Shown here piece after piece: positions 16,025 through 24,729 of a stretch of 53,137 nt of DNA. Position 1 is the stretch's first letter; the number at the start of each line of letters is the position of its first letter. This DNA comes from an uncultured Collinsella sp. (lineage in GTDB: Bacteria; Actinomycetota; Coriobacteriia; Coriobacteriales; Coriobacteriaceae), in the NCBI GenBank assembly GCA_900541785.1, contig UQKY01000010.1:1-53137 (forward strand). Reading direction: 5' to 3'. The position numbers and the translations under genes are program-made. The notes under the pieces are model-generated. The model did not search any database and was not told the origin of the DNA. It worked only from the letters and a program-made list of their open reading frames with translations.

Positions 16025-17350
16025 ATGAAGGATAAGCTCAATATTGTGATCGTTGGCGGCGGCTCCACGTGGTGCCCTGGCATTCTTAAAGCCCTGACCA
16101 AGCACATGGACATTCTGCCGCTGAACCGCGTGATGCTCTATGACATCGATGCCGAGCGTCAGCGTCCGATCGGCGAGTTTGGCAAGATCCTCTTCGCTGA
16201 GGAGGAGCCCGGTGTGGAGTTTGGTTATACCACCGATAAGGACGAGGCTTACACCGACGTCGACTTTGTGCTCTGCCAGATTCGTACCGGCGGCTACGAG
16301 ATGCGTAGCAAGGACGAGAAGATTCCGCTGCATATGGGAATCATCGGCCAGGAAACGGTGGGCCCTGGCGGCATGGCTTACGGTATGCGCTCCATGCATG
16401 ACATGGTTGAGATCGTCAACGACGTTCGCGCTCATAGCCCGGAGGCGTGGATTATCAATTACACCAATCCGGCTGCTATTGTGGCATATGGTCTCGAGCG
16501 CGTCCTGCCCGATGAGCATCGCGTTCTCAACATCTGCGACCAGCCTGTCAACCTCATGCGCTCTTACGGTCGCCTGCTCGGTCGCGATATGAGCAAGACG
16601 GAGCCCGTGTACTTTGGTCTCAATCACTTCGGTTGGTTCAAGCACATCTACGATGAAGAGGGCCATGACCTCGTCCCGCAGATTAAGGAGTACACGGAGA
16701 AGAACGGCTTCCTTCCTGCCGATGCCGAGCAGCGTGACCAGTCCTGGCTCGACACCTACGCCATGGTCAAGGACATGCTCGAGGACTTCCCCGACTATCT
16801 GCCCAACACTTATCTGCAGTACTATCTGTATCCCGAGTACAAGGTCGCTCACCTCGACCCCGACTACACTCGCTCCGACGAGGTCATCAACGGCCGTGAG
16901 AAGCGCGTGTTCGCCGAGTGCGAGCGTGTTGCCAAAGTCGGCACCGCAAAGAACTCCTCGGTTGTGCAGAACGATGCTCATGGCGATATGATCGTGGAAA
17001 TCACCTCGGCCATTTATCGCAACACCAACAAGACCTTCATTGTCATCGTGCCCAACAACGGCATTATCGAGGGTATGCCCGATGACGCCATGGTCGAGGT
17101 CGCAGCAAGCGTGGGCGCCAATGGCCCGCAGCCCTATGCTGTTGGCAAGATTGGTACCTTCTATCGCGGTCTTATGGAGAACCAGTACGCCTATGAGCGC
17201 CTGACTGTTGAGGCTTGGATGGAGGGTTCCTACGAGAAGGCCCTGCAGGCACTCACGCTTAATCGTCTGGTCGGTGACGCAAAGAAGGCGCGTAAGGTGC
17301 TCGATAAGCTCATCGAGGCCAATAAGGATTACTGGCCGGAGCTTAAGTAG
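16025..17350 (+). CDS. GH4 6-phospho-alpha-glucosidase (module 1), CDQP variant
   Basis: A 441-residue family 4 glycoside hydrolase, the length of MalH/GlvA. These enzymes use NAD+ and a divalent metal (usually Mn2+) to cleave phosphorylated disaccharides brought in by a PTS. The nucleotide-binding start is IVIVGGGSTWCPGIL. The metal ligands are expected at Cys171 and His201 (NICDQP, LNHFGWF). Alpha-specific members usually read CDMP and beta-specific ones CNVP; CDQP keeps the Asp but changes the next residue, so alpha-specificity is likely, with possibly altered substrate choice. The start follows GGAGGG. It is co-directional with the PTS gene downstream, with a terminator-like hairpin in the gap. 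Confidence 0.9.
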   Translation: MKDKLNIVIVGGGSTWCPGILKALTKHMDILPLNRVMLYDIDAERQRPIGEFGKILFAEEEPGVEFGYTTDKDEAYTDVDFVLCQIRTGGYEMRSKDEKIPLHMGIIGQETVGPGGMAYGMRSMHDMVEIVNDVRAHSPEAWIINYTNPAAIVAYGLERVLPDEHRVLNICDQPVNLMRSYGRLLGRDMSKTEPVYFGLNHFGWFKHIYDEEGHDLVPQIKEYTEKNGFLPADAEQRDQSWLDTYAMVKDMLEDFPDYLPNTYLQYYLYPEYKVAHLDPDYTRSDEVINGREKRVFAECERVAKVGTAKNSSVVQNDAHGDMIVEITSAIYRNTNKTFIVIVPNNGIIEGMPDDAMVEVAASVGANGPQPYAVGKIGTFYRGLMENQYAYERLTVEAWMEGSYEKALQALTLNRLVGDAKKARKVLDKLIEANKDYWPELK

Positions 17351-17379
17351 CTAGTTCTACAGTGCATGATAACTGTTAT

Positions 17380-17418
17380 GGGGCGTGTGGATTGTAGAGC
17401 TGCACGCCCCGTTTCTTT
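17380..17418 (+). terminator. Intercistronic hairpin between GH4 and PTS genes of module 1
   Basis: GGGGCGTG (17380-17387) pairs with CACGCCCC (17403-17410) and is followed by GTTTCTTT. It lies inside the presumed operon, 15 bases before the PTS start codon, and could reduce read-through into the transporter or protect mRNA ends. Confidence 0.6.
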
Positions 17419-17432
17419 AAGAGGGGTATCCC

Positions 17433-18995
17433 ATGAACAAAGATGAGCTGCTGGCAAAGTTCCAGCGCCTGGGCAAAGTCCTCATGACGCCTGTCCTGAT
17501 CCTGCCAATCGCCGGCATCCTTCAGGGCTTTGGTAATGCCTTTACCAGCCCCACCCTTACGGCAGCTGTTCCCTGGCTTGCTGCTCCGGGCTTTGCGATT
17601 TTCTTTTCGATTCTTAAGGCCGCAGCCGGCATCGTTATGAACAACATCCCGGTTATCTTCTCGATTTGTCTCGCCTATGGCTTCGCCAAGTCCGAGAAGG
17701 CTACCGCGGCGCTTTGTGGCTTTTTGGGCTACATGTGCATGAACTCCGTGATGGGCGCGTTCCTTACGGCGACTGGCGTTATCGATCCCGCGAATCTTAC
17801 GACGGGCCAGAGCACGATCCTCGGTATCACCACGCTCGACACTGGCGTTATCGGCGGTCTTCTGGTGGGTGCAATCGTCGCATGGCTGCATAACCGTTAC
17901 TACAAGATTGAGCTGCCTGCCGTGTTCTCCATCTTCAACGGCACGCGCTTTATCCCGGCGGTAACGCTGCTCTCATGCAGCATCCTCGCATTGGTCATGT
18001 CCTTTGTTTTCCCGTTTATTCAGAACGCTCTCGGTGCGCTGTCCGAGTTCATCAAGACTACGGGTGCCTTTGGTGCATTTGTCTACGGCGCCGGCGAGCG
18101 CATGCTTCTGCCTTTTGGTCTGCATCACTTTGTCTATTTGCCGTTCTTCTTCACGTCGCTCGGTGGCGTCGAGACCATCGATGGCCAGACTGTTCAGGGC
18201 GCTATCAATATCTACAACGCGATCCTGGGCTCTCCCAGCACGCCGTTTAACATCGAGGTCAGCCGTTTTGTCATGAACGGCAAGGTTATCTTCGCCATGT
18301 TCGGCCTGCCCGGCGCTGCACTCGCCTTCTACAAGACGGCACTTCACAAGAACAAGAAGAAGACCGCAGCGCTCATGATCGCCATCGTGGTGCCTTGCAT
18401 CCTCTCCGGCATTACCGAGCCGCTCGAGTACTCCTTCCTGTTTATCGCGCCCATCCTCTACGTGTTCCACGCTCTCATGGCCGGTCTTGCCTATGCGCTG
18501 ACCTATATCCTGCAGTTCAACGTGGCCGGTTCCGCGTCCTTCGGCGGCCCGCTCCTGTCGTTGATCTTTAACGGCATTATGGGTGCAGCCAAGGGCTCCA
18601 ACTGGCAGGTTATCCTGTTCCTCGGCCCCATCTACTTCGTGGTGTACTACTTCGTCTTCAAGTTCATCATTCTTAAGAAGGACCTTAAGACCCCCGGCCG
18701 CGAGGAAGAGTCTGACGATGAGGCCGAAAAGGCTCCCAAGACCGTGATCAGCGACCTCATTCCCGCCATCGTTGAGGCGGTGGGCGGCGACAACAATATT
18801 AAGTCTGTCGAGGCCTGCTTCACCCGTCTGCGCATCCAGCTCAATGACTGTGACAAGGTGGTTGATGACGCCGAGTTTACCGAAAAGCTCGAAGCGCGTG
18901 GCATCGTGCATGTCAACGGCGGCGTGCAGATTGTCTACGGCAACATGGCATCTAACTACGCAACCCAGATGCGCGAGCTGCTGGGTATGGAATAA
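17433..18995 (+). CDS. PTS EIICB, alpha-glucoside/maltose type (module 1)
   Basis: A 520-residue PTS permease that imports and phosphorylates a sugar. The EIIC membrane part (about 1-415) has the family start FQRLGKVLMTPVLILPIAGI and the conserved GITEPLEYSFLF (326-337). After a charged linker, the EIIB domain carries the phosphocysteine Cys462 in VEACFTRLRIQL. No EIIA domain is fused and none is encoded nearby, so phosphate must come from an EIIA elsewhere, as for the Crr-dependent maltose systems. It follows the GH4 gene by 82 bases and is followed by a strong terminator. It is about as long as, and clearly paralogous to, the EIICB at 20066-21646. Confidence 0.94.
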   Translation: MNKDELLAKFQRLGKVLMTPVLILPIAGILQGFGNAFTSPTLTAAVPWLAAPGFAIFFSILKAAAGIVMNNIPVIFSICLAYGFAKSEKATAALCGFLGYMCMNSVMGAFLTATGVIDPANLTTGQSTILGITTLDTGVIGGLLVGAIVAWLHNRYYKIELPAVFSIFNGTRFIPAVTLLSCSILALVMSFVFPFIQNALGALSEFIKTTGAFGAFVYGAGERMLLPFGLHHFVYLPFFFTSLGGVETIDGQTVQGAINIYNAILGSPSTPFNIEVSRFVMNGKVIFAMFGLPGAALAFYKTALHKNKKKTAALMIAIVVPCILSGITEPLEYSFLFIAPILYVFHALMAGLAYALTYILQFNVAGSASFGGPLLSLIFNGIMGAAKGSNWQVILFLGPIYFVVYYFVFKFIILKKDLKTPGREEESDDEAEKAPKTVISDLIPAIVEAVGGDNNIKSVEACFTRLRIQLNDCDKVVDDAEFTEKLEARGIVHVNGGVQIVYGNMASNYATQMRELLGME

Positions 18996-19024
18996 ACGCC
19001 CCAAACACACGATCAAGATTAATA

Positions 19025-19070
19025 CAGGTCGGCGTCCGATTCTTCAATCGGGCGCCGACCTGTGCTGTTT
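19025..19070 (+). terminator. Strong intrinsic terminator after PTS gene of module 1
   Basis: A 17-bp stem beginning CAGGTCGGCG (19025-19041, loop CTTC, closing at 19062), with one G-T wobble, is followed by TGCTGTTTT. An outer CGCCCC/GGGGCG pairing encloses it. Confidence 0.88.
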
Positions 19071-19187
19071 TGGGGCGAATGGGCGAGTACATGATGCGCT
19101 TGCTGCTCTCTTTTGGCACTGCCTATCGTGTATTCGGAAGCCTTGCGATGGTGAGGTGCATTCTTTTCGGTCCTAGCGTGTTTGCGG

Positions 19188-19988
19188 CTAGCGCTGCGCC
19201 CGAAGTCGATTTGCACAGCTGATATACAGAGCGTTAACCGCGCTTTGTAGGCTCATGCCCTCTACCAGGGCGGTCGAGTACTCGCTGAGTGACTCCGCGC
19301 TTACGGGTAGCAAGAGCTCACGTGCCCCGTTGTTATCGAATGCCATGTTGCTCGATATCCAAATAACGCGGCAACCTCGCCGCTTGGCCTCAACGTAAAG
19401 ATTGAAGATATGGCTCGTCTTCCCTGAGAACGATACAAAGACGGTTAGATCGTCGGGTTGGAGCAGACAGAGCGACGTCTCCTGTCCCTTGACGGAGCCA
19501 AATGAGAAGCACAGTCGGTTTACGCGGCTCAGCTTTTCGCAGAGTGAGCGGGCGACGAGATTGGAGAATGAGCTTCCGTATACGTAGACATTTTGCGCAT
19601 CGAGAAGCCAGTCAACGGCCCGCTCGAGTCGATCCTCAGTGAGCAGGCGTTTTGTTTCAAGCAAAGAGGTCTCTACAATATCGAAATACCAGGGTATATC
19701 GATTTGCTTATGAGCCCTTGTCTCGGTTGTCTCACGCTGGAGCCAAGCGTTGAAGTCGTCAACTTGCTCTTTGAACGATCGAAAGCTCGAGCCGTTTACG
19801 CGCCTGCAGAAGCGCGAGATGGTCGCGGGCGATGTATTGCATGCGTGGGCAAGTTCTTCTATTGAGAGCTCTGGGACCTCGTCGTGATGGGAAAGGGCGT
19901 AGAGTGCGATGTGGGCGTCAAGGCTGCCGCCCTTCTCGACGTCTTCGATACAAGACCTGAGGTTCGAATAGACCTCGTACATCGACAT
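19188..19988 (-). CDS. MurR/RpiR-family regulator of alpha-glucoside module 2
   Basis: A 266-residue regulator with an N-terminal HTH_6 (LSIEELAHACNTSPATISRF then CRRVNGSSFRSFKEQV) and a C-terminal SIS domain (NVYVYGSSFSNLVARSLCEK, DLTVFVSFSGKTSHIFNLYV). The start at 19988 has GGAG 8 bases upstream. It is the third gene of a minus-strand set after the GH4 and PTS genes, as glvR accompanies glvA and glvC in Bacillus subtilis, though the order here differs. A hairpin lies in the 77-base gap before it. It likely senses a phospho-disaccharide and may bind the inverted repeat ahead of the GH4 gene at 23057-23087. Confidence 0.9.
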   Translation of the reverse strand: MSMYEVYSNLRSCIEDVEKGGSLDAHIALYALSHHDEVPELSIEELAHACNTSPATISRFCRRVNGSSFRSFKEQVDDFNAWLQRETTETRAHKQIDIPWYFDIVETSLLETKRLLTEDRLERAVDWLLDAQNVYVYGSSFSNLVARSLCEKLSRVNRLCFSFGSVKGQETSLCLLQPDDLTVFVSFSGKTSHIFNLYVEAKRRGCRVIWISSNMAFDNNGARELLLPVSAESLSEYSTALVEGMSLQSAVNALYISCANRLRAQR

Positions 19989-20007
19989 TCAAATCACTCC
20001 AAACAAT

Positions 20008-20043
20008 AATGCCCCGGAGCGGATATGCCATCTCCGGAGCATT
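20008..20043 (-). terminator. Hairpin between PTS and RpiR genes of module 2
   Basis: On the minus strand AATGCTCCGGAG pairs with CTCCGGGGCATT (12 bp, one wobble), followed by the weak T-rich ATTGTTT. It is probably a partial terminator lowering regulator expression. Confidence 0.6.
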
Positions 20044-20065
20044 GTGGTGAAGCTATGGGACGGAT

Positions 20066-21646
20066 TTATTTCATGCCCAAGTATTCTCTCATTTCGACTT
20101 TGTAGACAGAAGCCTTATTGCCGTAAACGATCTGAACGCCGCCGCCAACGTGCACGATGGCACTGGCGCCGAGGTTTTTGGTGAAGACGCTATCGTCCTT
20201 GACTAGGGCGGTGTCTTTGAGGCTGAGCCTCAGGCGGGTGAAGCAGGCGTTGACGCCCGAGATGTTATCGGCGCCGCCCACGGCATCCACGATCTGCGGG
20301 ATGAGGTCGCTTACCTGGACAGGTGCCTTGGAGTCGATGGCCGACGTGTCATCCGCTGCTTGCGTGTCATCATCCTCGCGGCCCGGGGTTCTGAGGTCAA
20401 ATTTCTTGATAAAGGTGCGGAACAGCACGTAATAGATCCCGAAGTAAGCGATGCCGAGCGGAATAAGCCAGAACCAGTTGGAGCCTTTGTCGGCGTTCAT
20501 GATGCCGTTGAAGATCCACGAGAGGAGCGGTCCGCCGAAGGCGGAAGGCCCAGGCACATTGAACTGTACCAGGTAGGTGAGTACATACGCGATGCCGCAC
20601 AGCAGGGCGTGGACCACATAGAGTACGGGCGCTACAAAGAGGAAGGAGTACTCGAGCGGTTCGGTTATGCCCATGATGGCGGCCGGAATGACGGCGGCGA
20701 TCATGAGGGAGCCGACCTTCTTTTTATTCTCGGGACGGGCACAGTGGTAGATGGCGAGCGCCGCCGCGGGCAGGCCGCACATGGCGAACAGCACCTTGCC
20801 GTTCATGACGTATTTTGAGATGTCGATGTCGTACATCATGCCGGGCGTGTTGAGCATGGCGTTGTAGATGTTGACAGCACCCTCGACGGTCTGGCCGTCA
20901 ACCTGGATGCTACCGCCCAGAGAAGTGAAGAAAAACGGCAGGTAGATGAAATGATGCAGGCCGAAGGGCAGAAGCATGCGCTCGGAGAAGCCATAGATGA
21001 ACGCGCCAAACACCCCGGTGGAATCGATGAGTGTCGAGGCGGCCTTTAGGCCGGTTTGCACAAACGGAAACACGAAGGCGAGCGCAACGCCCACCAGGCT
21101 CGCGAAAACGACGGTGAGGGCGGGGACGCAGCGTGTGCCGTTGAAGATGCCGAGCACCGGCGGAAGCTGCACCTTATAGAATCGGTTGTGGATCCACGCG
21201 ACTACCAAGCCGATGATGATGCCGCCGAATACGCCGGTGTCGAGTGTGGTTACGCCCAGGATGGCGTTCTGACCGGTCTGCAGGTTGGCGGGATCGATGA
21301 TGCCCAGCAGGATAAGCAGCTGACCCATGATCGTGTTCATGGTCATGTAGCCGATGAAGCCTGAGAGTGCGGCGGTCGCCTTCTCGGCCTTGGCGTAACC
21401 GTAGGCAATGCAGATCGCAAAGAGAACCGAGATGTTACCATTGATAACGTTGCCGGCTGCTTTGATGAGCGTGCTAAAGATCACCATCGGCTCGGTGCCC
21501 AAAAACGGGCAGAGCGAGATGAGGTTAGCATTGGAAAGGGCGGAGCCCAGACCGACCAAAATGCCGGAAACGGGCAGGAGGAGGACCGGCGCCATGAGCA
21601 CCTTGCCGAGTCTCTGGAACTCGGTGTAGAGCTTGCTTTCTTTCAT
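20066..21646 (-). CDS. PTS EIICB, alpha-glucoside/maltose type (module 2)
   Basis: A 526-residue PTS permease of the same build as the module 1 protein: start FQRLGKVLMAPVLLLPVSGI, HHFIYLPFFFTSLGG at 231-245, GITEPLEYSFLF at 326-337, then a linker and an EIIB domain with phosphocysteine Cys468 (VNACFTRLRLSL). EIIA is again missing. The start has AAGGA upstream. It follows the GH4 gene by 24 bases on the same strand, so the pair is co-transcribed. Identity to the module 1 EIICB is high by eye in the EIIC core (for example YNA, MNGKV.FAM, GRE), with different tails, so this is an old duplication rather than a recent one. Confidence 0.94.
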   Translation of the reverse strand: MKESKLYTEFQRLGKVLMAPVLLLPVSGILVGLGSALSNANLISLCPFLGTEPMVIFSTLIKAAGNVINGNISVLFAICIAYGYAKAEKATAALSGFIGYMTMNTIMGQLLILLGIIDPANLQTGQNAILGVTTLDTGVFGGIIIGLVVAWIHNRFYKVQLPPVLGIFNGTRCVPALTVVFASLVGVALAFVFPFVQTGLKAASTLIDSTGVFGAFIYGFSERMLLPFGLHHFIYLPFFFTSLGGSIQVDGQTVEGAVNIYNAMLNTPGMMYDIDISKYVMNGKVLFAMCGLPAAALAIYHCARPENKKKVGSLMIAAVIPAAIMGITEPLEYSFLFVAPVLYVVHALLCGIAYVLTYLVQFNVPGPSAFGGPLLSWIFNGIMNADKGSNWFWLIPLGIAYFGIYYVLFRTFIKKFDLRTPGREDDDTQAADDTSAIDSKAPVQVSDLIPQIVDAVGGADNISGVNACFTRLRLSLKDTALVKDDSVFTKNLGASAIVHVGGGVQIVYGNKASVYKVEMREYLGMK

Positions 21647-21670
21647 GATGTTCCTTCGATGCGCGGGGAG

Positions 21671-22996
21671 TTAGGACAGGGTCGGCCAATAATCGCCGTT
21701 CGCTTCGATCAGGTCGTCGAGGATTTGGCGCGCGACGGTAGTCGAAGGGACGGTCTTGTTGATTGCGATGGCTTCGAGCGCCTTCTGGTAGGAATGCTCG
21801 TAATATGCGTCGACGGCGAGCTTTTCGCTGGCATTCTGCTCTTCGATAAGCCCCTTGTAAAAGGTGGGGATAGCAGGCTGGCTGATGGGTTCGGGGCCCC
21901 AAGAGCGCAGGTAGGCGGGAACCTCGACCATGGCGTCGTCGGGCAGATTGGGGATGGCGCCGTTATTCTCGACGATTACGAGATAACGTTCGCACTTGTT
22001 GTAGGCGATAGAGGCGGCTGCGTCGACGATAAAGTCGCCAAAGACCGTGAAGCTCTGTACGGGGCTCTTGTAATTGGCGGGATCTGCCAGGTACTTGTCG
22101 TGCTCGGCAAACATCTCCTTCTCGCGTCCGTTGATGACGTTGTCGGCGCGCGTCCAGTTGGGGTCCATGTCATCTGCCATGTCTTTGGAGTACAGGTAGT
22201 ACTGCAGGTAGCTGTTGGGCAGATACTCGGGATAGTCCTTCACAATCTTGACGTATTGACCCCAGGTGTGCATCCAGTCCTTGTCCTTGTGATGCTTGTC
22301 GCTCACGGCCATGCCGTGCTCGAGAATCATCTGACGAAGCTCCGGCAGACGATCGCGCCCCTGCTTGTCGTAGATTTTGGTAAACCAGCCAAAGTGATTG
22401 AGTCCAAAATACATGGGGTCGATATCGCGCCAGCTGGGAAGTCCGAGCATCTTAGAGTACGAGAGCAAGATAGCCGTGGGCATATCGCAGATGTTAAGGA
22501 TATGGTCGTTGCCAAACTCGCGACGCGTGGCCTCGGCGACAACTGCGGCGGGGTTGGAATAGTTGAGGATCCAGGCGTCTGGACTGTATTTCTTGGCGTA
22601 GCGTACGAGGTCGAAGACGCCGGGGATAGACCTGATGCCATAGGAGATCGAACCGCCGGCGCCGCAGGTTTCCTGTCCCACGCAACCGTACTTGAGAGGG
22701 ATGCGCTCGTCCTGGCGACGCATCTGAAGGCCACCCTGGCGGATTTGCGCGAAGACGAAGTCGACATCGGTGAATGCCTTTTCGGGATCGGTCGTCACGA
22801 CAACTTCGATGTCAGGAGCTTCCTGCTCGATGAACTGCTTCATGATGTCGTAGACGAGATGCATGCGCTTTTCGTCGATGTCGTACAGGGCGAGTTTGCG
22901 CAGCGGTAATTCGTTTTTCTTCTGCAATAGGCTCTGGATGATGCCAGGGGTGTGGGTGCTGCCGGCCCCGGCGATTACAACTGCTTTCTTGTCCAT
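21671..22996 (-). CDS. GH4 6-phospho-alpha-glucosidase (module 2), CDMP type
   Basis: A 441-residue NAD+- and metal-dependent family 4 hydrolase. The nucleotide-binding start is VVIAGAGSTHTPGII. The metal ligands are expected at Cys170 and His201, and the motif is NICDMP, the classic alpha-specific signature (MalH, GlvA). It should split PTS-imported phospho-maltose-like sugars into glucose and glucose-6-phosphate. The start follows AAAGGGG. It is the first gene of the GH4-PTS-RpiR set, preceded by a likely promoter and operator. It differs from the module 1 enzyme over most of its length, which argues for different preferred substrates. Confidence 0.93.
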   Translation of the reverse strand: MDKKAVVIAGAGSTHTPGIIQSLLQKKNELPLRKLALYDIDEKRMHLVYDIMKQFIEQEAPDIEVVVTTDPEKAFTDVDFVFAQIRQGGLQMRRQDERIPLKYGCVGQETCGAGGSISYGIRSIPGVFDLVRYAKKYSPDAWILNYSNPAAVVAEATRREFGNDHILNICDMPTAILLSYSKMLGLPSWRDIDPMYFGLNHFGWFTKIYDKQGRDRLPELRQMILEHGMAVSDKHHKDKDWMHTWGQYVKIVKDYPEYLPNSYLQYYLYSKDMADDMDPNWTRADNVINGREKEMFAEHDKYLADPANYKSPVQSFTVFGDFIVDAAASIAYNKCERYLVIVENNGAIPNLPDDAMVEVPAYLRSWGPEPISQPAIPTFYKGLIEEQNASEKLAVDAYYEHSYQKALEAIAINKTVPSTTVARQILDDLIEANGDYWPTLS

Positions 22997-23056
22997 GTGG
23001 TAAACCCCTTTCGTGTGGATTGACCATTTCAGACTACGAAAGCTCTACCTGCGATT

Positions 23057-23122
23057 CTATCGATTTTCAGATTGCGAAAAACGATAGCGATAATCTTAAC
23101 AGGATGCGTTTTGCGTGGTTAA
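23057..23122 (-). promoter_or_regulatory. Promoter and candidate RpiR operator of module 2
   Basis: The inverted repeat CTATCGTTTTTC-GCAATCT-GAAAATCGATAG (minus strand, 23057-23087; 11 of 12 positions paired) has the TTTTC/GAAAA core often seen in RpiR-family sites. Just upstream is a moderate promoter: -35 TTAACC (23117-23122), 18-base spacer, -10 TAAGAT (23093-23098). The repeat covers the expected start site, which suits repression. Confidence 0.65.
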
Positions 23123-23239
23123 ATAGCGCCGGGAAAGATACTGACTTGGGCGGCAGGCGACGTGTTGTATGGCTGCGGGAGCGAACGCCAGGCGGTCAAA
23201 AGATGGCGGGCGGTGCTGCGGCTTTTGGCTGCAATTGCG

Positions 23240-24469
23240 CTACCCGCGGCGACGCTCCCAGCGAGCCAACTTAATCGTCACCAGTGTGAGGGCCCAGGCC
23301 ACAAGCGAGAACGCGGCGCCCACTGCGCCCACGTACGCAATGCCAACGCTGCTTACCACGGCGCCGCCCACTGCGGTGCCAAACGAGATGCCGACGTTAA
23401 ACGCCATGGGCTCAACCGAACTTGCGAGTACCATCGACTTGGGATGGCGGCTGCGTGCCACGTCCATAAAGTGCGTGATGCACGACACCGAGAACAGGTA
23501 CATGAGCAGCGCCAAGCTAAAGACAAAGACCAGCGCGAGCGGCATGGTGCCGCCCACAGCAAACAGCCCGAGTAACGCCGCAGCCTGCAGCACAAACGTA
23601 ACCAGCAGTGCCTTCATGCCAAAGCGCGCGTCAATCCATCCACCCAGGATGTTCGAGATCAGGCAGAACACGCCGTAGGCCATAAGCGTGGTACTAGCTT
23701 CGACCGTGCCCATGCCCAGCACCTGCTCAAGATAAGGCGTCACGTAGCCGTAAAACACGTAGACCGAGCCCACGCCAAACAAAAAGATGAGCATGCCGGT
23801 GATGATGCTCGGCTCGCGCAGCAGCCCCGCCTGCTCGCGAAAGGTGGCAGGCTCGTCGGTTTGCCCAGCGCGCGGCATAAACGCCACGAGCGCTCCGCAT
23901 ATCAGAACGGCAAAGGTCAGCGTGCCGTACATGGCTACGTGCCAATCGAGCGTGTCGGCTACAAACTTGCCGATCGAAGTGACAAAGACCATTGCCACGG
24001 AAAACGCACCATATACCACCGAGATTGCAAGCGAAGTTTGCTGCGGGGACAGCAGCTCGGGGATGTACGTCACGCCCACGGCGAGCAGTGCGCCCGAGAC
24101 GGAGCCCAGGACAATGCGCGAGATAAAGAGCACCTGGAAGTTGGGCGCCAACGCCATGACCAGGTTGCCGAGCACAAAGACGATGCTGTAGCACACGAGC
24201 AGCTGGTAGCGGCGAAAACGCCCCGTGCTGAGCGCAAGCACCGGCGTGGCGATAGCGTAGACGAGCGCGAACACGCTGATGAGCTGGCCCGCGGTGGCAA
24301 GCGAGATGCCGAGCTCCGTCGCCAGGTCGCTCTCGATGCCGATGACCACGAACTCGGAGCAGCCGAGCGAAAAGCCTAACAACACGAGCAGCGCCAGGCA
24401 GAGCTTGGTGCGCGCGGGGGAGAGCGCGGCGGCGGTTGACTTACTTTTAGGCGTGGTTGCGGCGGTCAA
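23240..24469 (-). CDS. MFS efflux transporter (DHA1/arabinose-efflux type)
   Basis: A 409-residue, 12-segment major facilitator protein. The first segment reads LCLALLVLLGFSLGCSEFVV followed by IGIESDLATELGISLATAGQ, close to AraJ/SotB-like sugar and drug efflux proteins, and the segment 4-5 area carries LLAVGVTYIPELLSPQQTSL. I choose a TTG start at 24469 because GGAG lies 8 bases upstream; a GTG at 24478 is possible. The longer reading to 24589 would translate two palindromic repeats. It is a single gene, convergent with nothing on the left (the GH4 promoter follows) and divergent from the unknown gene at 24730. The substrate is unknown. Confidence 0.85.
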   Translation of the reverse strand: MTAATTPKSKSTAAALSPARTKLCLALLVLLGFSLGCSEFVVIGIESDLATELGISLATAGQLISVFALVYAIATPVLALSTGRFRRYQLLVCYSIVFVLGNLVMALAPNFQVLFISRIVLGSVSGALLAVGVTYIPELLSPQQTSLAISVVYGAFSVAMVFVTSIGKFVADTLDWHVAMYGTLTFAVLICGALVAFMPRAGQTDEPATFREQAGLLREPSIITGMLIFLFGVGSVYVFYGYVTPYLEQVLGMGTVEASTTLMAYGVFCLISNILGGWIDARFGMKALLVTFVLQAAALLGLFAVGGTMPLALVFVFSLALLMYLFSVSCITHFMDVARSRHPKSMVLASSVEPMAFNVGISFGTAVGGAVVSSVGIAYVGAVGAAFSLVAWALTLVTIKLARWERRRG

Positions 24470-24527
24470 GGCTGTCACTCCAATGTCGCATGAATAAGCG
24501 GGATTCAATCCCTGCAATTCTAACAGA

Positions 24528-24558
24528 ATGTGACAAAGAGACAGTCCCTTTGTCGCAT
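24528..24558. repeat. GCGACAAAGGG palindrome, copy 2
   Basis: ATGTGACAAAGAG-ACAGT-CCCTTTGTCGCAT. The arms match except at two positions, and it has the same length and loop size as the perfect copy at 3719-3749. It lies upstream of the MFS gene, 23 bases before the next palindrome. Confidence 0.8.
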
Positions 24559-24580
24559 TGCGCTGCCAGCCAGTCGCCCA

Positions 24581-24643
24581 AACCGTCACAACATTCGGCG
24601 AAAATCTCGAAATCGAGGAAAAGCGTCGAATGTTGTGACGGTT
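24581..24643. repeat. Long palindrome with AACCGTCACAACATTCG arms
   Basis: Perfect 17-bp arms (24581-24597 and 24627-24643) enclose a smaller hairpin, CTCGA-AA-TCGAG. There is no T-run. It lies in the gap between divergent genes and looks like a discrete repeated unit; no second copy is present in this window. Confidence 0.85.
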
Positions 24644-24729
24644 TTCCTGTCTGTGCCGGCGAGCTCCAGTGCCGTCTGAGGGTATAAGGCTGGCAAGTGT
24701 TTATTTGCGAGGCCTAAGGGGCGCCCCGT

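Noticed and set aside
24470..24589. N-terminal extension of the MFS gene to a GTG at 24589
   Set aside because: The added residues would be encoded by the GACAAAGGG palindrome and lack a ribosome site, and the first membrane segment fits the shorter start.
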